Shown: positions 25,258 to 33,563 of the stretch, piece by piece
Position numbering within the stretch: the first letter of the stretch is position 1
Layout of the letters: the number at the start of each line of letters is the position of its first letter
Origin: Mycobacterium sp. URHD0025
GTDB lineage: Bacteria; Actinomycetota; Actinomycetes; Mycobacteriales; Mycobacteriaceae
NCBI RefSeq assembly: GCF_000426065.1
Contig: NZ_AUEQ01000001.1
Coordinates: 744,001 to 808,000, forward strand
Direction: 5' to 3'
DNA: 64,000 nucleotides
Made by a program: the position numbers and the translations under genes
Notes under the pieces: model-generated
Told to the model about the DNA's origin: nothing
Databases searched by the model: none
Seen by the model: the letters and a program-made list of their open reading frames with translations, nothing else

Positions 25258-26362
25258 GGTCGTCGCCGCCGAGTCGAGGCGGCGCGCTGCGATAGGTGAC
25301 CGGTGTCGCCGACAACGTGATCGGGTTGGCCACTTGGGGTGTGGAGGTTCCGGGCACCGAGACAGTCGCCTCGATTCCGAGCTGCCGAGCGAAATCGAAG
25401 GCCTCCGCCAGATCGTTGATCGGCCCGGCGGGCACACCGGCGGCGGTCAGCACCGAATACCAATGGTCGGCACCATGGTCCTTCAGTGCTGTTTCGATGA
25501 TGGGGCACAACACATCCCGATGAGCTACCCGCTGCGGGTTGGTACCGAACCGCGGGTCGTCGGCCAGCCGTGGTTCGCCGATGGCGGCGACGAAGGCGCG
25601 GAACTGCTTGTCGTTGCCGACGGCGACCGCGATCGGACGGTCGGCGGTATCGAACGTCTGATACGGGGTGATGCTCGGATGCCTATTGCCCATCATCTGC
25701 GGCACCGCACCCGCGCCCAGATACCCGGAGGCCTGGTTCACCATGGAGGACAACAAAACCGAGAACAGGTTGGTGTCGACCCGCTGGCCGACTCCGGTGC
25801 GATCGCGATGCGCCAGCGCCGCCAGGATTCCGCTCAGCGCGTGCAGGCCGGCCAGCACGTCGACCAGGGCCACGCCGGCCTTGGTCGGATCGCCGGGTTC
25901 GGTTCCGGTGACGCTCATCAGGCCGCCGACCGCCTGGACCAGGAGGTCATAGCCTGGCAACTCGGCGCCTCCGTCGCGACCGAATCCCGTGATCGAGCAG
26001 TAGATCAGGTCGGGACGGATCGCGCGCAGGTCCTCGTAGCCCAGTCCCAGTTTCTCCATGGTGCCCGGCCGGAAGTTCTCCACCACGATGTCGGCGCCGG
26101 CCACCAGCGATCTGGCCCGGTCACGGTCGCCCTGATCGGTCAAATCCAGCACGACCGACCGCTTGTTGCGGTTGACGGCGTTGAAATACGTTGCCACGCC
26201 GGATGAGTCGTAGGGCGGTCCCCAGGCGCGGGTGTCGTCGCCGGTTCCCGGTCGTTCGACCTTGATCACCTCGGCCCCGAAGTCGCCGAGCATCATCGTC
26301 GCGTACGGTCCGGCCAGTACCCGGCTGAAATCGACGACGACCACACCGTCCAGGGCGCTCAT
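25217..26362 (-). CDS. Class III (CaiB/BaiF) CoA-transferase
   Basis: 381 residues from MSALDGVVVVDFSRVLAGPY. Family motifs: FGAEVIKVERPGTGDDTR, NKRSVVLDL, VVENFRPGTMEKLGLGY, and GYDLLVQAVGG with the catalytic Asp that forms the acyl-anhydride intermediate. The enzyme moves CoA between carboxylic acids. Next to a glutaryl-CoA dehydrogenase-like gene the best guess is a succinyl-CoA:glutarate CoA-transferase, as human SUGCT and bacterial GcoT belong to this family. The ATG at 26362 overlaps the stop of the last mini-ORF in the 32-bp repeat array (TGATG). The last 41 nt overlap the convergent PucR gene. Confidence 0.85.
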   Translation of the reverse strand: MSALDGVVVVDFSRVLAGPYATMMLGDFGAEVIKVERPGTGDDTRAWGPPYDSSGVATYFNAVNRNKRSVVLDLTDQGDRDRARSLVAGADIVVENFRPGTMEKLGLGYEDLRAIRPDLIYCSITGFGRDGGAELPGYDLLVQAVGGLMSVTGTEPGDPTKAGVALVDVLAGLHALSGILAALAHRDRTGVGQRVDTNLFSVLLSSMVNQASGYLGAGAVPQMMGNRHPSITPYQTFDTADRPIAVAVGNDKQFRAFVAAIGEPRLADDPRFGTNPQRVAHRDVLCPIIETALKDHGADHWYSVLTAAGVPAGPINDLAEAFDFARQLGIEATVSVPGTSTPQVANPITLSATPVTYRSAPPRLGGDDLSPVAETPAAATP

Positions 26363-26492
26363 CAGTGCCTTCTCTTCTTCACGCAAGCGCTCATCAGCGC
26401 GTTCTCTTCTTCGCGCAAGCGCTCATCAGTGCGTTCTCTTCTTCACGCAAGCGCTCATCAGTGCGTTCTCTTCTTCGCGCAAGCGCTCATCA
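26357..26492 (-). repeat. 32-bp tandem array of TGATG-linked mini-ORFs
   Basis: Four 32-bp units lie exactly between the stop of the acyl-CoA dehydrogenase (26492-26490) and the start of the CoA-transferase (26362). Read on the minus strand, each unit is an ATG, ten sense codons in total and TGA, whose final A is the first base of the next ATG (33 nt minus 1 overlap = 32). Mini-ORFs: 26490-26458 MSACAKKRTH, 26458-26426 MSACVKKRTH, 26426-26394 MSACAKKRTR, 26394-26362 MSACVKKRRH. Each contains a purine-rich GAAGAAGAGAA about 7 nt before the next ATG. It resembles MIRU elements of M. tuberculosis, which also carry small ORFs overlapping their neighbours, but the unit sequence and length differ. 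Confidence 0.9.
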
Positions 26493-27686
26493 GCGGAACG
26501 CCGCCTGACCCGTGAGTGCCTTGCCGATCGACAGCAGGTGCATCTCGGAGGTGCCCTCGTAGGTGAGCACGGATTCCAGGTTGTTGGCATGGCGCAGCGG
26601 TGAGTATTCGAGGGTGATCCCGCTGCCGCCCAACAGGGTCCGGCATTCGCGAGCGATGGCCAGGGCTTCGCGGACGTTGTTGAGCTTGCCCAGGCTGATC
26701 TGCTCGGGCCTGGTTCCCTCGGCATCCTTGATCCGGCCGAGGTGGATCGCCAGCAGCATTCCCTTGCCGAGCTCGACGGTCATGTTGGCCAGCTTTTCCT
26801 GGGTGAGCTGGTAGCTGGTCAGCGGCTTGTCGAACACCTCCCGCGAGCCGGCGTAGTCGATCGCGGTCTCCAGGCTGTCGCGGGCCGCGCCCAGCGAACC
26901 GAACACGATGCCGAACCGGGCCTCGTTGAGGCACGACAGCGGCGCGGACAGGCCCTCGGCCAGCGGCAGTTGCGCTGAGGCCGGCAGCCGCACGTTGTCA
27001 AGGACGAGCTCGGAGGTCACCGAGGCCCGCAGCGAGAGCTTGCGATGAATCTCGTTGGCGGTGAAGCCCGGCGTGTCGGTGGGTACCAGGAATCCCCGAA
27101 TGCCGTCATCGGTCTGGGCCCACACCGTGGCCACATCGGCCAGGTTGCCGTTGGTGATCCACATCTTGGTGCCGTTGAGCACCCAATCGGTCCCGTCGCG
27201 GCGGGCCCGGGTGCGCATCCCGGCTGGGTTGGAGCCGAAGTCGGGCTCGGTCAGGCCGAAGCAGCCGATCGCGTCACCGGCGGCCAGTCGGGGCAGCCAT
27301 TCGTTCTTCTGTTCCTCGGAGCCGTAGCGGTAGATCGAGAACATCGACAGCGAGCCCTGCACGGAGACGAAGCTGCGAAACCCACTGTCGCCGGCTTCCA
27401 GCTCCATGCACGCCAGGCCGTAGCTGACGGCATTGGTGCCCGCACAGCCGTAACCCTGCAGGTGCATGCCGAGCACGCCGAGCTTGCCGAACTCCTTGGC
27501 CAATTCCCGCGGCAACGTGGCCTCTTCAAACCACTCACCCACATTCGGCCGCAGCCGGGTATCGACGAACTGCCGCACCGTCGCGGCGATATCGCGCTCG
27601 TCCTGATCGAGCAGCCGGTCGGTGTCGAACAACTCCAGCGGCCGGTAGATGGACTTCTTGGCAGCCGGTGCGGCGGTGGCGGTCAT
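26490..27686 (-). CDS. gcdH: Glutaryl-CoA dehydrogenase-like acyl-CoA dehydrogenase
   Basis: 398 residues. ACAD motifs: GCFGLTEPDFGSNPAGM, LNGTKMWITNG, SREVFDKPLTSYQLTQ, and YEGTSEMHLLSIGKALTG, whose Glu (YEGT) is the catalytic base position of glutaryl-CoA dehydrogenase. Overall it resembles the GcdH/FadE7 subgroup, which oxidises and decarboxylates glutaryl-CoA to crotonyl-CoA with ETF as acceptor. The downstream class III CoA-transferase supports glutarate catabolism (lysine degradation). Its TGA overlaps the first mini-ORF ATG of the tandem array. Specificity cannot be proven from sequence. Confidence 0.8.
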   Translation of the reverse strand: MTATAAPAAKKSIYRPLELFDTDRLLDQDERDIAATVRQFVDTRLRPNVGEWFEEATLPRELAKEFGKLGVLGMHLQGYGCAGTNAVSYGLACMELEAGDSGFRSFVSVQGSLSMFSIYRYGSEEQKNEWLPRLAAGDAIGCFGLTEPDFGSNPAGMRTRARRDGTDWVLNGTKMWITNGNLADVATVWAQTDDGIRGFLVPTDTPGFTANEIHRKLSLRASVTSELVLDNVRLPASAQLPLAEGLSAPLSCLNEARFGIVFGSLGAARDSLETAIDYAGSREVFDKPLTSYQLTQEKLANMTVELGKGMLLAIHLGRIKDAEGTRPEQISLGKLNNVREALAIARECRTLLGGSGITLEYSPLRHANNLESVLTYEGTSEMHLLSIGKALTGQAAFR

Positions 27687-27894
27687 GGGTCAAGGCTAGA
27701 TTTGCCGGGTAAATATGCCTATGGCCGGTTCGTACAACGCTGTGGGCATGGTTGTCCGATATGGCGTTCTGGCCGCCTCGATGCGGGGAATTACCGCCTG
27801 GTGGGGTGGCCTATGCTCGGTGCGGCGAACGGCGTGGCCCCAGGGTGTTCTCGTCCGTCATTGACCGGCGAACACGGCCCAGGGGAAGTTCAGC

Positions 27895-29958
27895 GTGCAG
27901 GCGATTGTTGGCGATCGGGTCCGCGTACCCGCTGCGACGCGTCGGGTTCGTGACGACCTGATCGGACTGAGCGGCGTCGCCATCGTGATGGTGGTGGTCT
28001 GCCACATCTGGTTCGGTCGGGCGCCCGGCGGACTGGACGTCCTACTGGTCCTGTCCGGCTTCTTCATCGGCGGTCGCGTACTCCGCGGCGTCGGCACGGC
28101 GGGCCCGGCGGCGCTGGTGGCCGAATCGGGACGGGTCGCGCGCTGGCTGCTGCCTCCGTTGGTGCTCGTGGTGGTGGTGAGTGCGGTGGGCACCGTGCTC
28201 GTCCAGCCGCAGACCCGGTGGGAGGCATTCGCCGATCAGACATTGGCCGGCCTGGGCTTTTACCAGAACTGGCAGTTGCTGCAGTCGGCCGACGACTATG
28301 TGCAGGCCGGTGAAGCGGTGACGCCGCTGCACCACCTGTGGGCCATATCGGTCCTGGGTCAGTTCACGCTCGCGTTCTTCCTGCTCGCCGGTGCGGTCAT
28401 CGTGCTGACGCTGCGTCGAGGTCATGGTGCGCGCCGCAGGATCCTGGTGGCCGCGGCCGGGATCGGGGCGGCGGCATCGCTGTTCTACGCGCTCACCACG
28501 CAGTCGGACAACCCGATGCTGGCCTACTACAGCACCACCGCCCGGGCCTGGGAGCCGCTGGTGGGAGTGCTCGCCGCGGCTGTGGTCTCCGGACCGGCGC
28601 GAAGGATCGGGTGGCCCGGCTGGTTGCGGGCGGGTGCGGCGATGGCCGGGCTCGGGTCGATCCTGGTGTGCGGCGTGCTCACCGACCGGACCGTGCAGTC
28701 CCCGGGCATCTGGACGGTGATTCCGGCGGCGGCGACGGTGCTCATCATTCTGAGCGCGGCCACGGGGACGTCGCCGAGGACGACGGAATTCCTGCGCGCA
28801 CGCCCGCTCATCGCCATCGGGGCAGTGGCCTATCCGCTGTACCTGTGGCATTGGCCGTTGCTGATCTTCTGGCTGGCCACCATCGACGACGATTCCGTCG
28901 GCTTGGCCGGCGGCATCGTGATCATGCTGGTTGCGGGGCTGCTGGCGGTTCTGACCGCGCGGTGTGCCCAGCTGCCGTGGCGTCGCGGTCCCGGTATGCG
29001 GATGGTGTCGGGCGCGGTTGTGCTGCTGGTCGCGGTACTCCTCGTAGCGACGTCGCTGATGTGGCAGGGCCATGTCGCATTGGCTCGCACGAGCGGTGCG
29101 GAACTCGGCATGCTCCCGATTCGCGACTACCCGGGCGCGCAGGCGCTCATCGAGAGTCGTCGGGTCGCGAAGTTGCCGGTCCGCCCGAGTGCACTGGAGG
29201 CCGATGACGATATCCCGCCGTCATCGGTCGACCATTGCGTCACGGGGTTCACCGGTGATGACGTCATGACGTGTGTATACGGCGACCCCAAAGGTGCCCA
29301 CACCATTGCGCTGGCCGGTGGGTCGCATTCGGAGCACTGGCTGACCGCGTTGAACCAGATCGGGCGTCAACACGGTTTCAAGGTGACCACCTACCTGAAG
29401 TTCGGCTGCCCGCTGACCACCAAACGCGTGCCGGTCATCGCGGGATCGTCGGACACCTATCCCTCCTGCCGGACGTGGTCCGACAATGCGCTGGCGCGGA
29501 TCATCGCCGACCGCCCGGATTATGTGTTCTTCACGTCGACGCGCCCGATCCTCAACAGCCCGGGCGACTACGTGCCCGACTACTACCTTGGGATCTGGGA
29601 TGCGTTGTCCGCCAACGGGATCCCGATGCTCGGCATACGTGATACCCCGTGGATGATCCGGGACGGCTGGTTCTTCTCACCCGTCGACTGTCTGTCGAAA
29701 GGCGGAGACGCCGACTCCTGCGGGTTGCCGCGCGACGAAGCGCTGGCCCAGCGCAATCCGACCCTCGATCACCTGACCGACTATCCGCTGATGAAGGCCC
29801 TCGACCTCACAGATGCGGTGTGCAGGCCCACCATCTGCCGCGCCGTAGAAGGCAACGTGCTGGTGTATCACGATGCCCACCACCTGTCGGCGGCCTACGT
29901 GCGCACGCTCACCACCGAGTTGGCGCGGCAGATGTCCGACGCCCTCGGATGGTGGTAG
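27895..29958 (+). CDS. Acyltransferase-3/SGNH membrane protein (OafA-like)
   Basis: 687 residues. About ten membrane helices in the first 390 residues form an acyltransferase-3 domain (IGLSGVAIVMVVVCHIWF with the conserved His, GGLDVLLVLSGFFIGG, and PLYLWHWPLLIF). The C-terminal part is an extracytoplasmic SGNH domain with block I GGSHSEHW and block V-like DAHHLS. Such two-domain proteins O-acetylate surface polysaccharides or other envelope glycans. The GTG start 27895 follows GGGGAAG. It stands alone between divergent/convergent neighbours. The acceptor is unknown. Confidence 0.87.
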   Translation: MQAIVGDRVRVPAATRRVRDDLIGLSGVAIVMVVVCHIWFGRAPGGLDVLLVLSGFFIGGRVLRGVGTAGPAALVAESGRVARWLLPPLVLVVVVSAVGTVLVQPQTRWEAFADQTLAGLGFYQNWQLLQSADDYVQAGEAVTPLHHLWAISVLGQFTLAFFLLAGAVIVLTLRRGHGARRRILVAAAGIGAAASLFYALTTQSDNPMLAYYSTTARAWEPLVGVLAAAVVSGPARRIGWPGWLRAGAAMAGLGSILVCGVLTDRTVQSPGIWTVIPAAATVLIILSAATGTSPRTTEFLRARPLIAIGAVAYPLYLWHWPLLIFWLATIDDDSVGLAGGIVIMLVAGLLAVLTARCAQLPWRRGPGMRMVSGAVVLLVAVLLVATSLMWQGHVALARTSGAELGMLPIRDYPGAQALIESRRVAKLPVRPSALEADDDIPPSSVDHCVTGFTGDDVMTCVYGDPKGAHTIALAGGSHSEHWLTALNQIGRQHGFKVTTYLKFGCPLTTKRVPVIAGSSDTYPSCRTWSDNALARIIADRPDYVFFTSTRPILNSPGDYVPDYYLGIWDALSANGIPMLGIRDTPWMIRDGWFFSPVDCLSKGGDADSCGLPRDEALAQRNPTLDHLTDYPLMKALDLTDAVCRPTICRAVEGNVLVYHDAHHLSAAYVRTLTTELARQMSDALGWW

Positions 29959-29988
29959 CGCTTACTCGACGATCGCTTACTCGACGAT
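29959..29988. repeat. 15-bp tandem duplication spanning a stop codon
   Basis: CGCTTACTCGACGAT occurs twice in direct succession (29959-29973, 29974-29988). The second copy includes the last codons and TAA of the nitroreductase-like gene; the first copy repeats the same coding end and stop downstream of it. Confidence 0.9.
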
Positions 29989-30399
29989 GAAGACGGGGAT
30001 CTGCCGGGTGGTCTTGGTCTGGTACTCCGCGTACGGCGGGTAGGCCTCGACTGCCAGCTTCCACCAATGCTCGCGCTCCTCGCCGGCCAGTTCGCGCGCG
30101 GTCAGGGAAGCGGTCTTGTCGCCGTCCTGCACCGTGACGGCCGGGTTGGCCTTGACGTTGAAGTACCAGGACGGGTGCTCCGGGTCACCGCCCTTGGATG
30201 CCACCATCGCGTAGCGGCCGTTCTCCTCGACGCGCATCAGCGGCACGTACCGCTTCTTGCCGGACTTCGCACCCGTCGTCGTGAACAGCACGATCGGGCG
30301 GTCCAGCACCTCGATGCCGTCGGTGGTGCCTTGTTCCAGGATGCGTTGGGTCTGGTCACGTACCCAGTCGGTCGGGCTCAGTTCGGCATGTTCAGTCAC
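29977..30399 (-). CDS. Deazaflavin (F420)-dependent nitroreductase family protein
   Basis: 140 residues. The motif LFTTTGAKSGKKRYVPLM and the following VASKGGDPEHPSWYFNVKANP are characteristic of the Ddn/Rv3178 split-barrel family. Members bind reduced F420 and reduce quinones or nitro-compounds; Ddn activates pretomanid, but most paralogues do not. The N-terminus lacks a membrane anchor. This protein corresponds in position to Rv3178 of M. tuberculosis. The gene shares its end with a 15-bp tandem duplication. It is transcribed with the quinone oxidoreductase gene upstream, separated by 39 nt. Confidence 0.88.
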   Translation of the reverse strand: MTEHAELSPTDWVRDQTQRILEQGTTDGIEVLDRPIVLFTTTGAKSGKKRYVPLMRVEENGRYAMVASKGGDPEHPSWYFNVKANPAVTVQDGDKTASLTARELAGEEREHWWKLAVEAYPPYAEYQTKTTRQIPVFIVE

Positions 30400-30438
30400 G
30401 CACCCCGCAACACCGGCGACCGCGAAGATATTCCCCGT

Positions 30439-31416
30439 TCAACGCAGCTTCAGCACCACTTTGCCCTTCGCGCTGCGGTTCTCCAGCGACGCGATGGCCT
30501 GCGCCGCCTGCTCGAGCGGGTACACCTGCGGTTGCGGTGCGGGCACCGCCCCGGACGCCAGCAGCGGGTGCAGTTCGGCCCACTGCTCCTGCAGGTAGCC
30601 GGGGTGGGAGAACGTCCAGGCGCCCCAGCCCGCGCCGATCACGTCGACATTGTTGAGCAACAGGCGGTTGACCTTGACCGTGGGAATCTCACCGCCGGTG
30701 AATCCGACGACCAACAGGCGGCCACCCACGGCCAGCGACCGCAGCGAGTCGGTGAAGCGGTCGCCGCCGACGGGGTCGAGGACGACATCCACTCCGCGGC
30801 CGTCGGTGAGTTCCTTTACCGCCTCCCGGAATCCGTCGGCCAGCACCACATCCGACGCTCCTGCGGCCCTGGCGATCTCGGCCTTCTCCTCGGTCGACAC
30901 CACCGCTATGGTGCGCGAGGCGCCCAGCGCCGGAGCCAGTCGCAGTGCGGAGGTGCCGATGCCTCCTGCCGCGCCGTGCACCAGGACGGTCTCGCCCTCG
31001 GCCAGCCGGCCCCGGGTCCGCAATGCGAACTGCACGGTCAGGTCGTTGAACAGGATGCCCGCGCCGGCCTCGAACGAGACCGTGTCCGGCAGCGCGAACA
31101 CCCGCTCGGCGGGCAGCGCCACCACTTCGGCCATACCGCCGGACAACATGGTCAGGCCCAGCACCCGGTCACCGGCGCGGACATGCGCACCGGCCGGAGC
31201 GCTGCGGACCACGCCGGCGATCTCGGCGCCCGGGGTGAACGGCACATCGGGCTTGTACTGGTAGAGCCCGCGGGTGAGAAGGGCGTCGGGAAAGGCGACT
31301 CCGGCGGCGTGGACGTCGATCAGCACGGTGTCGCCGGAGTCACCGTTCGGTTCCTCCACCTCGGTCACCCGCACCGCATCGGGACCGTCGAGGGCGGTGA
31401 TCTGTGCTGCACGCAT
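30439..31416 (-). CDS. NAD(P)H:quinone oxidoreductase-like MDR protein
   Basis: 325 residues of the medium-chain dehydrogenase/reductase superfamily without the catalytic or structural zinc ligands. GAAGGIGTSALRLAPALG is the nucleotide-binding loop (GxxGGIG type of quinone oxidoreductases), and GGRLLVVGFTGGEIP lies near the end. It likely reduces quinones or alpha,beta-unsaturated carbonyls with NADPH in the cytoplasm. It is divergent from a zinc alcohol dehydrogenase gene (68 nt between starts) with a TGACA-GG-TGTCA dyad between them, and has CTTCTGG... leading to a GGAG ribosome site (AGAAGGAGACACC). The F420-family reductase follows it. Confidence 0.87.
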   Translation of the reverse strand: MRAAQITALDGPDAVRVTEVEEPNGDSGDTVLIDVHAAGVAFPDALLTRGLYQYKPDVPFTPGAEIAGVVRSAPAGAHVRAGDRVLGLTMLSGGMAEVVALPAERVFALPDTVSFEAGAGILFNDLTVQFALRTRGRLAEGETVLVHGAAGGIGTSALRLAPALGASRTIAVVSTEEKAEIARAAGASDVVLADGFREAVKELTDGRGVDVVLDPVGGDRFTDSLRSLAVGGRLLVVGFTGGEIPTVKVNRLLLNNVDVIGAGWGAWTFSHPGYLQEQWAELHPLLASGAVPAPQPQVYPLEQAAQAIASLENRSAKGKVVLKLR

Positions 31417-31450
31417 CGGTGTCTCCTTCTGGTGGGTCGCCAGCCAATTG

Positions 31451-31478
31451 TGACAGGTGTCAAGTCGGTGGTTAGCAT
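31451..31478 (+). promoter_or_regulatory. Leaderless promoter with overlapping dyad (ADH gene)
   Basis: The -10 box TAGCAT (31473-31478) is 6 nt from the ATG at 31485, giving a leaderless mRNA. At the -35 position lies TGACAGGTGTCA (31451-31462), a dyad with TGACA/TGTCA arms, placed to let a repressor block both divergent genes. Confidence 0.5.
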
Positions 31479-31484
31479 CACCGG

Positions 31485-32582
31485 ATGCGCAACGCCCGCG
31501 CTGCCGTGGTGCTCGATGTCGGAGCCGATCCGCAGCTCACCGACGTCCAGGTGCGTGAGCCAGTGGGTGACGAAGTGCTCGTCCGTATCGACGCGGTGGG
31601 CATCTGCCACACCGATGTGAGCGTGGCGGCGCGGTTTCGCAGGTTGCCGATGGTGTTCGGTCACGAAGGTGCGGGGACCGTGGTCCAGGCCGGGCCGGAC
31701 GCCGTAGCCCGGATCGGCGACCAAGTGGTGCTCACCTTCGCCAGTTGCGGCACGTGCCCCAACTGCCGGGCCGACGCCCCGGCCTACTGCGAGCGATCCA
31801 CCGACCTCAACATGCGCGGCAGCCGTCCCGACGAGTCCAGCGCGCTGCACCGCGACGGCGCCCCGATCGGCGGCGGCTTTTTCGGCCAGTCCAGCTTCTG
31901 TACCTACGCGATCGCCGGTAGCCGCAATGCCGTGGTGCTGCCGGAGCCGATCGATCCCGCGCTGGCCGCCCCGCTGGGTTGCAGCGTGCAGACCGGTGTG
32001 GGTGCGGTGCTCAATGTGATTGCGCCGCAACCCACGGACGCGCTCGTGGTGTTCGGTGCGGGCGCCGTCGGACTCTCGGCGGTGATGGGCGCTCGCATCG
32101 CGGGCTGCCGCACCGTCATCGCGGTCGACCCGATCGCCCAGCGGCGCACGCTGGCAACCGAATTGGGTGCCACCGCGACCATCGACCCCGTCGCCTCCGA
32201 TGCCGCCGCGGCGGTGCTCGACCTGATCGGGGGAGCGGCAGCTGTCGTAGACACCACCGCGCGGCCCGACGTCCTGGCCGCCGCGGTCGGCGTGTTGCGC
32301 GAGCGCGGCACACTGGCGCTGCTGGGTCTGGGCGCGTTGACGGCCGAGCTGCCCGTCGCGGCGATCATGGGCAAAGGCCTGACCGTGCGCGGTGTCGTGG
32401 AGGGCGACAGCGAACCGCAGACATTCATCCCGCGACTGGTCGATCTGCACCGTCGTGGCGAACTTCCGCTCGACACATTCGTGACCCGCTACCCGTTCGA
32501 CGACTTCGACCGGGCCTGGGCCGCCGCCAAGGCCGCTGACGTCGTCAAACCGGTGTTGATCACCGCGGCGGTAGGCTCGTAA
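31485..32582 (+). CDS. Zinc-dependent alcohol dehydrogenase (MDR)
   Basis: 365 residues. Catalytic zinc ligands: Cys in VGICHTD, His/Glu in GHEGAG, and a Cys in LGCSVQTG. A structural zinc lobe is present (CGTCPNC then C at AYCER). The coenzyme motif is GAGAVG and the following acidic residue (AVDPIA) indicates NAD preference. This is the aryl-alcohol/benzyl alcohol dehydrogenase type. Substrate unknown. The ATG is 6 nt from a -10 box, so the mRNA is probably leaderless. It is followed at 42 nt by an alpha/beta hydrolase gene. Confidence 0.9.
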   Translation: MRNARAAVVLDVGADPQLTDVQVREPVGDEVLVRIDAVGICHTDVSVAARFRRLPMVFGHEGAGTVVQAGPDAVARIGDQVVLTFASCGTCPNCRADAPAYCERSTDLNMRGSRPDESSALHRDGAPIGGGFFGQSSFCTYAIAGSRNAVVLPEPIDPALAAPLGCSVQTGVGAVLNVIAPQPTDALVVFGAGAVGLSAVMGARIAGCRTVIAVDPIAQRRTLATELGATATIDPVASDAAAAVLDLIGGAAAVVDTTARPDVLAAAVGVLRERGTLALLGLGALTAELPVAAIMGKGLTVRGVVEGDSEPQTFIPRLVDLHRRGELPLDTFVTRYPFDDFDRAWAAAKAADVVKPVLITAAVGS

Positions 32583-32624
32583 ATCTCAGTTTCAATCGGC
32601 AACGACGCCAACGATCGGAGCATC

Positions 32625-33563
32625 ATGACCCTTCCCCAGCTACCACCGGGGCGCCCTGTGCAGGTTCGCGCCGTCGACGGTGTGCGGTTGCACGCCGAGG
32701 TGTTCGGGCCCGAGGACGGCCGTCCGATCGTGCTGGCCCACGGCATCACCTGTGCCATCGGGGTCTGGGCCCATCAGATCGCCGATCTCGCCACCGACTA
32801 CCGCGTCATCGCCTACGACCACCGCGGGCACGGTCGCAGCGACGCTCCCCGCGGGCGCGATCGCTACAGCCTCAACCACCTCGCCGCCGACCTCGACGCG
32901 GTACTCGACGCCACGCTCAAGCCGGGTGAACGGGCGCTCATCGCCGGCCACTCGATGGGCGGCATCGCGATCACCTCGTGGTCGCAGCGCTATCCGGCCC
33001 AAGTGGCTGCCCGCGCCGACGCCGTCGCGCTGATCAACACCACCACCGGGGACCTGGTGCGGGACGTGGAACTGCTGCGGGTGCCCGCGCCGTTGGCGGC
33101 GACCCGCATCCGGGCTGCCGGTACCGCGATCAGGACCTTGGGCGGGGCACGGATGCCCCGGATCACCGAGCGTCCCAACAAGCGGCTGGTCGCGCGTCTG
33201 GCAGTGGGCCACGACGCCGACCCATGGGTCTCGGAGTTCGTCTATCGACTGTTCGCCGAGACGCCGGCCGCCGGACGCGGCGGCTGGGCCCGGGCACTGG
33301 TCAACAGCGTTGGGCCGCAACATATCTCACTGAAGAACCTGTCGGTACCGACCCTGGTGGTCGGTAGCGCCAAGGACCGCCTGCTGCCCATCGGCGCCGC
33401 CCGCCGCATCGCCGCCGACGCTCCGAACTTGAGCGCCTTCGTCGAGATGCCCGGCGGGCACTGCGCCATCCTGGAATGCCCGGCACAGGTGAATGCCCAA
33501 TTGCGGGCGCTGGCCGAATCAGTCGTGTCGCCGCGGGCGGCGGATCGAGCGGTCAGCCAGTAA
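32625..33563 (+). CDS. Alpha/beta hydrolase (haloperoxidase-like fold)
   Basis: 312 residues. Oxyanion region LAHGITC, nucleophile elbow GHSMGG (Ser near residue 109), and the catalytic His in [12 protein letters not shown] near the C-terminus form a full triad with an Asp around [11 protein letters not shown]. Overall similar to non-haem haloperoxidase/esterase-like proteins; the position next to the amine oxidase gene equals that of Rv3171c (hpx) in M. tuberculosis. An esterase or lipase-like hydrolase is more likely than a true peroxidase. It overlaps the convergent amine oxidase gene by 11 nt at the 3' ends. Confidence 0.87.
   Translation: MTLPQLPPGRPVQVRAVDGVRLHAEVFGPEDGRPIVLAHGITCAIGVWAHQIADLATDYRVIAYDHRGHGRSDAPRGRDRYSLNHLAADLDAVLDATLKPGERALIAGHSMGGIAITSWSQRYPAQVAARADAVALINTTTGDLVRDVELLRVPAPLAATRIRAAGTAIRTLGGARMPRITERPNKRLVARLAVGHDADPWVSEFVYRLFAETPAAGRGGWARALVNSVGPQHISLKNLSVPTLVVGSAKDRLLPIGAARRIAADAPNLSAFVEMPGGHCAILECPAQVNAQLRALAESVVSPRAADRAVSQ

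Noticed and set aside
26357..26492. CRISPR-like array of short repeats
   Set aside because: Units are contiguous with no unique spacers, there are no cas genes, and the units are in register with TGATG coding junctions.
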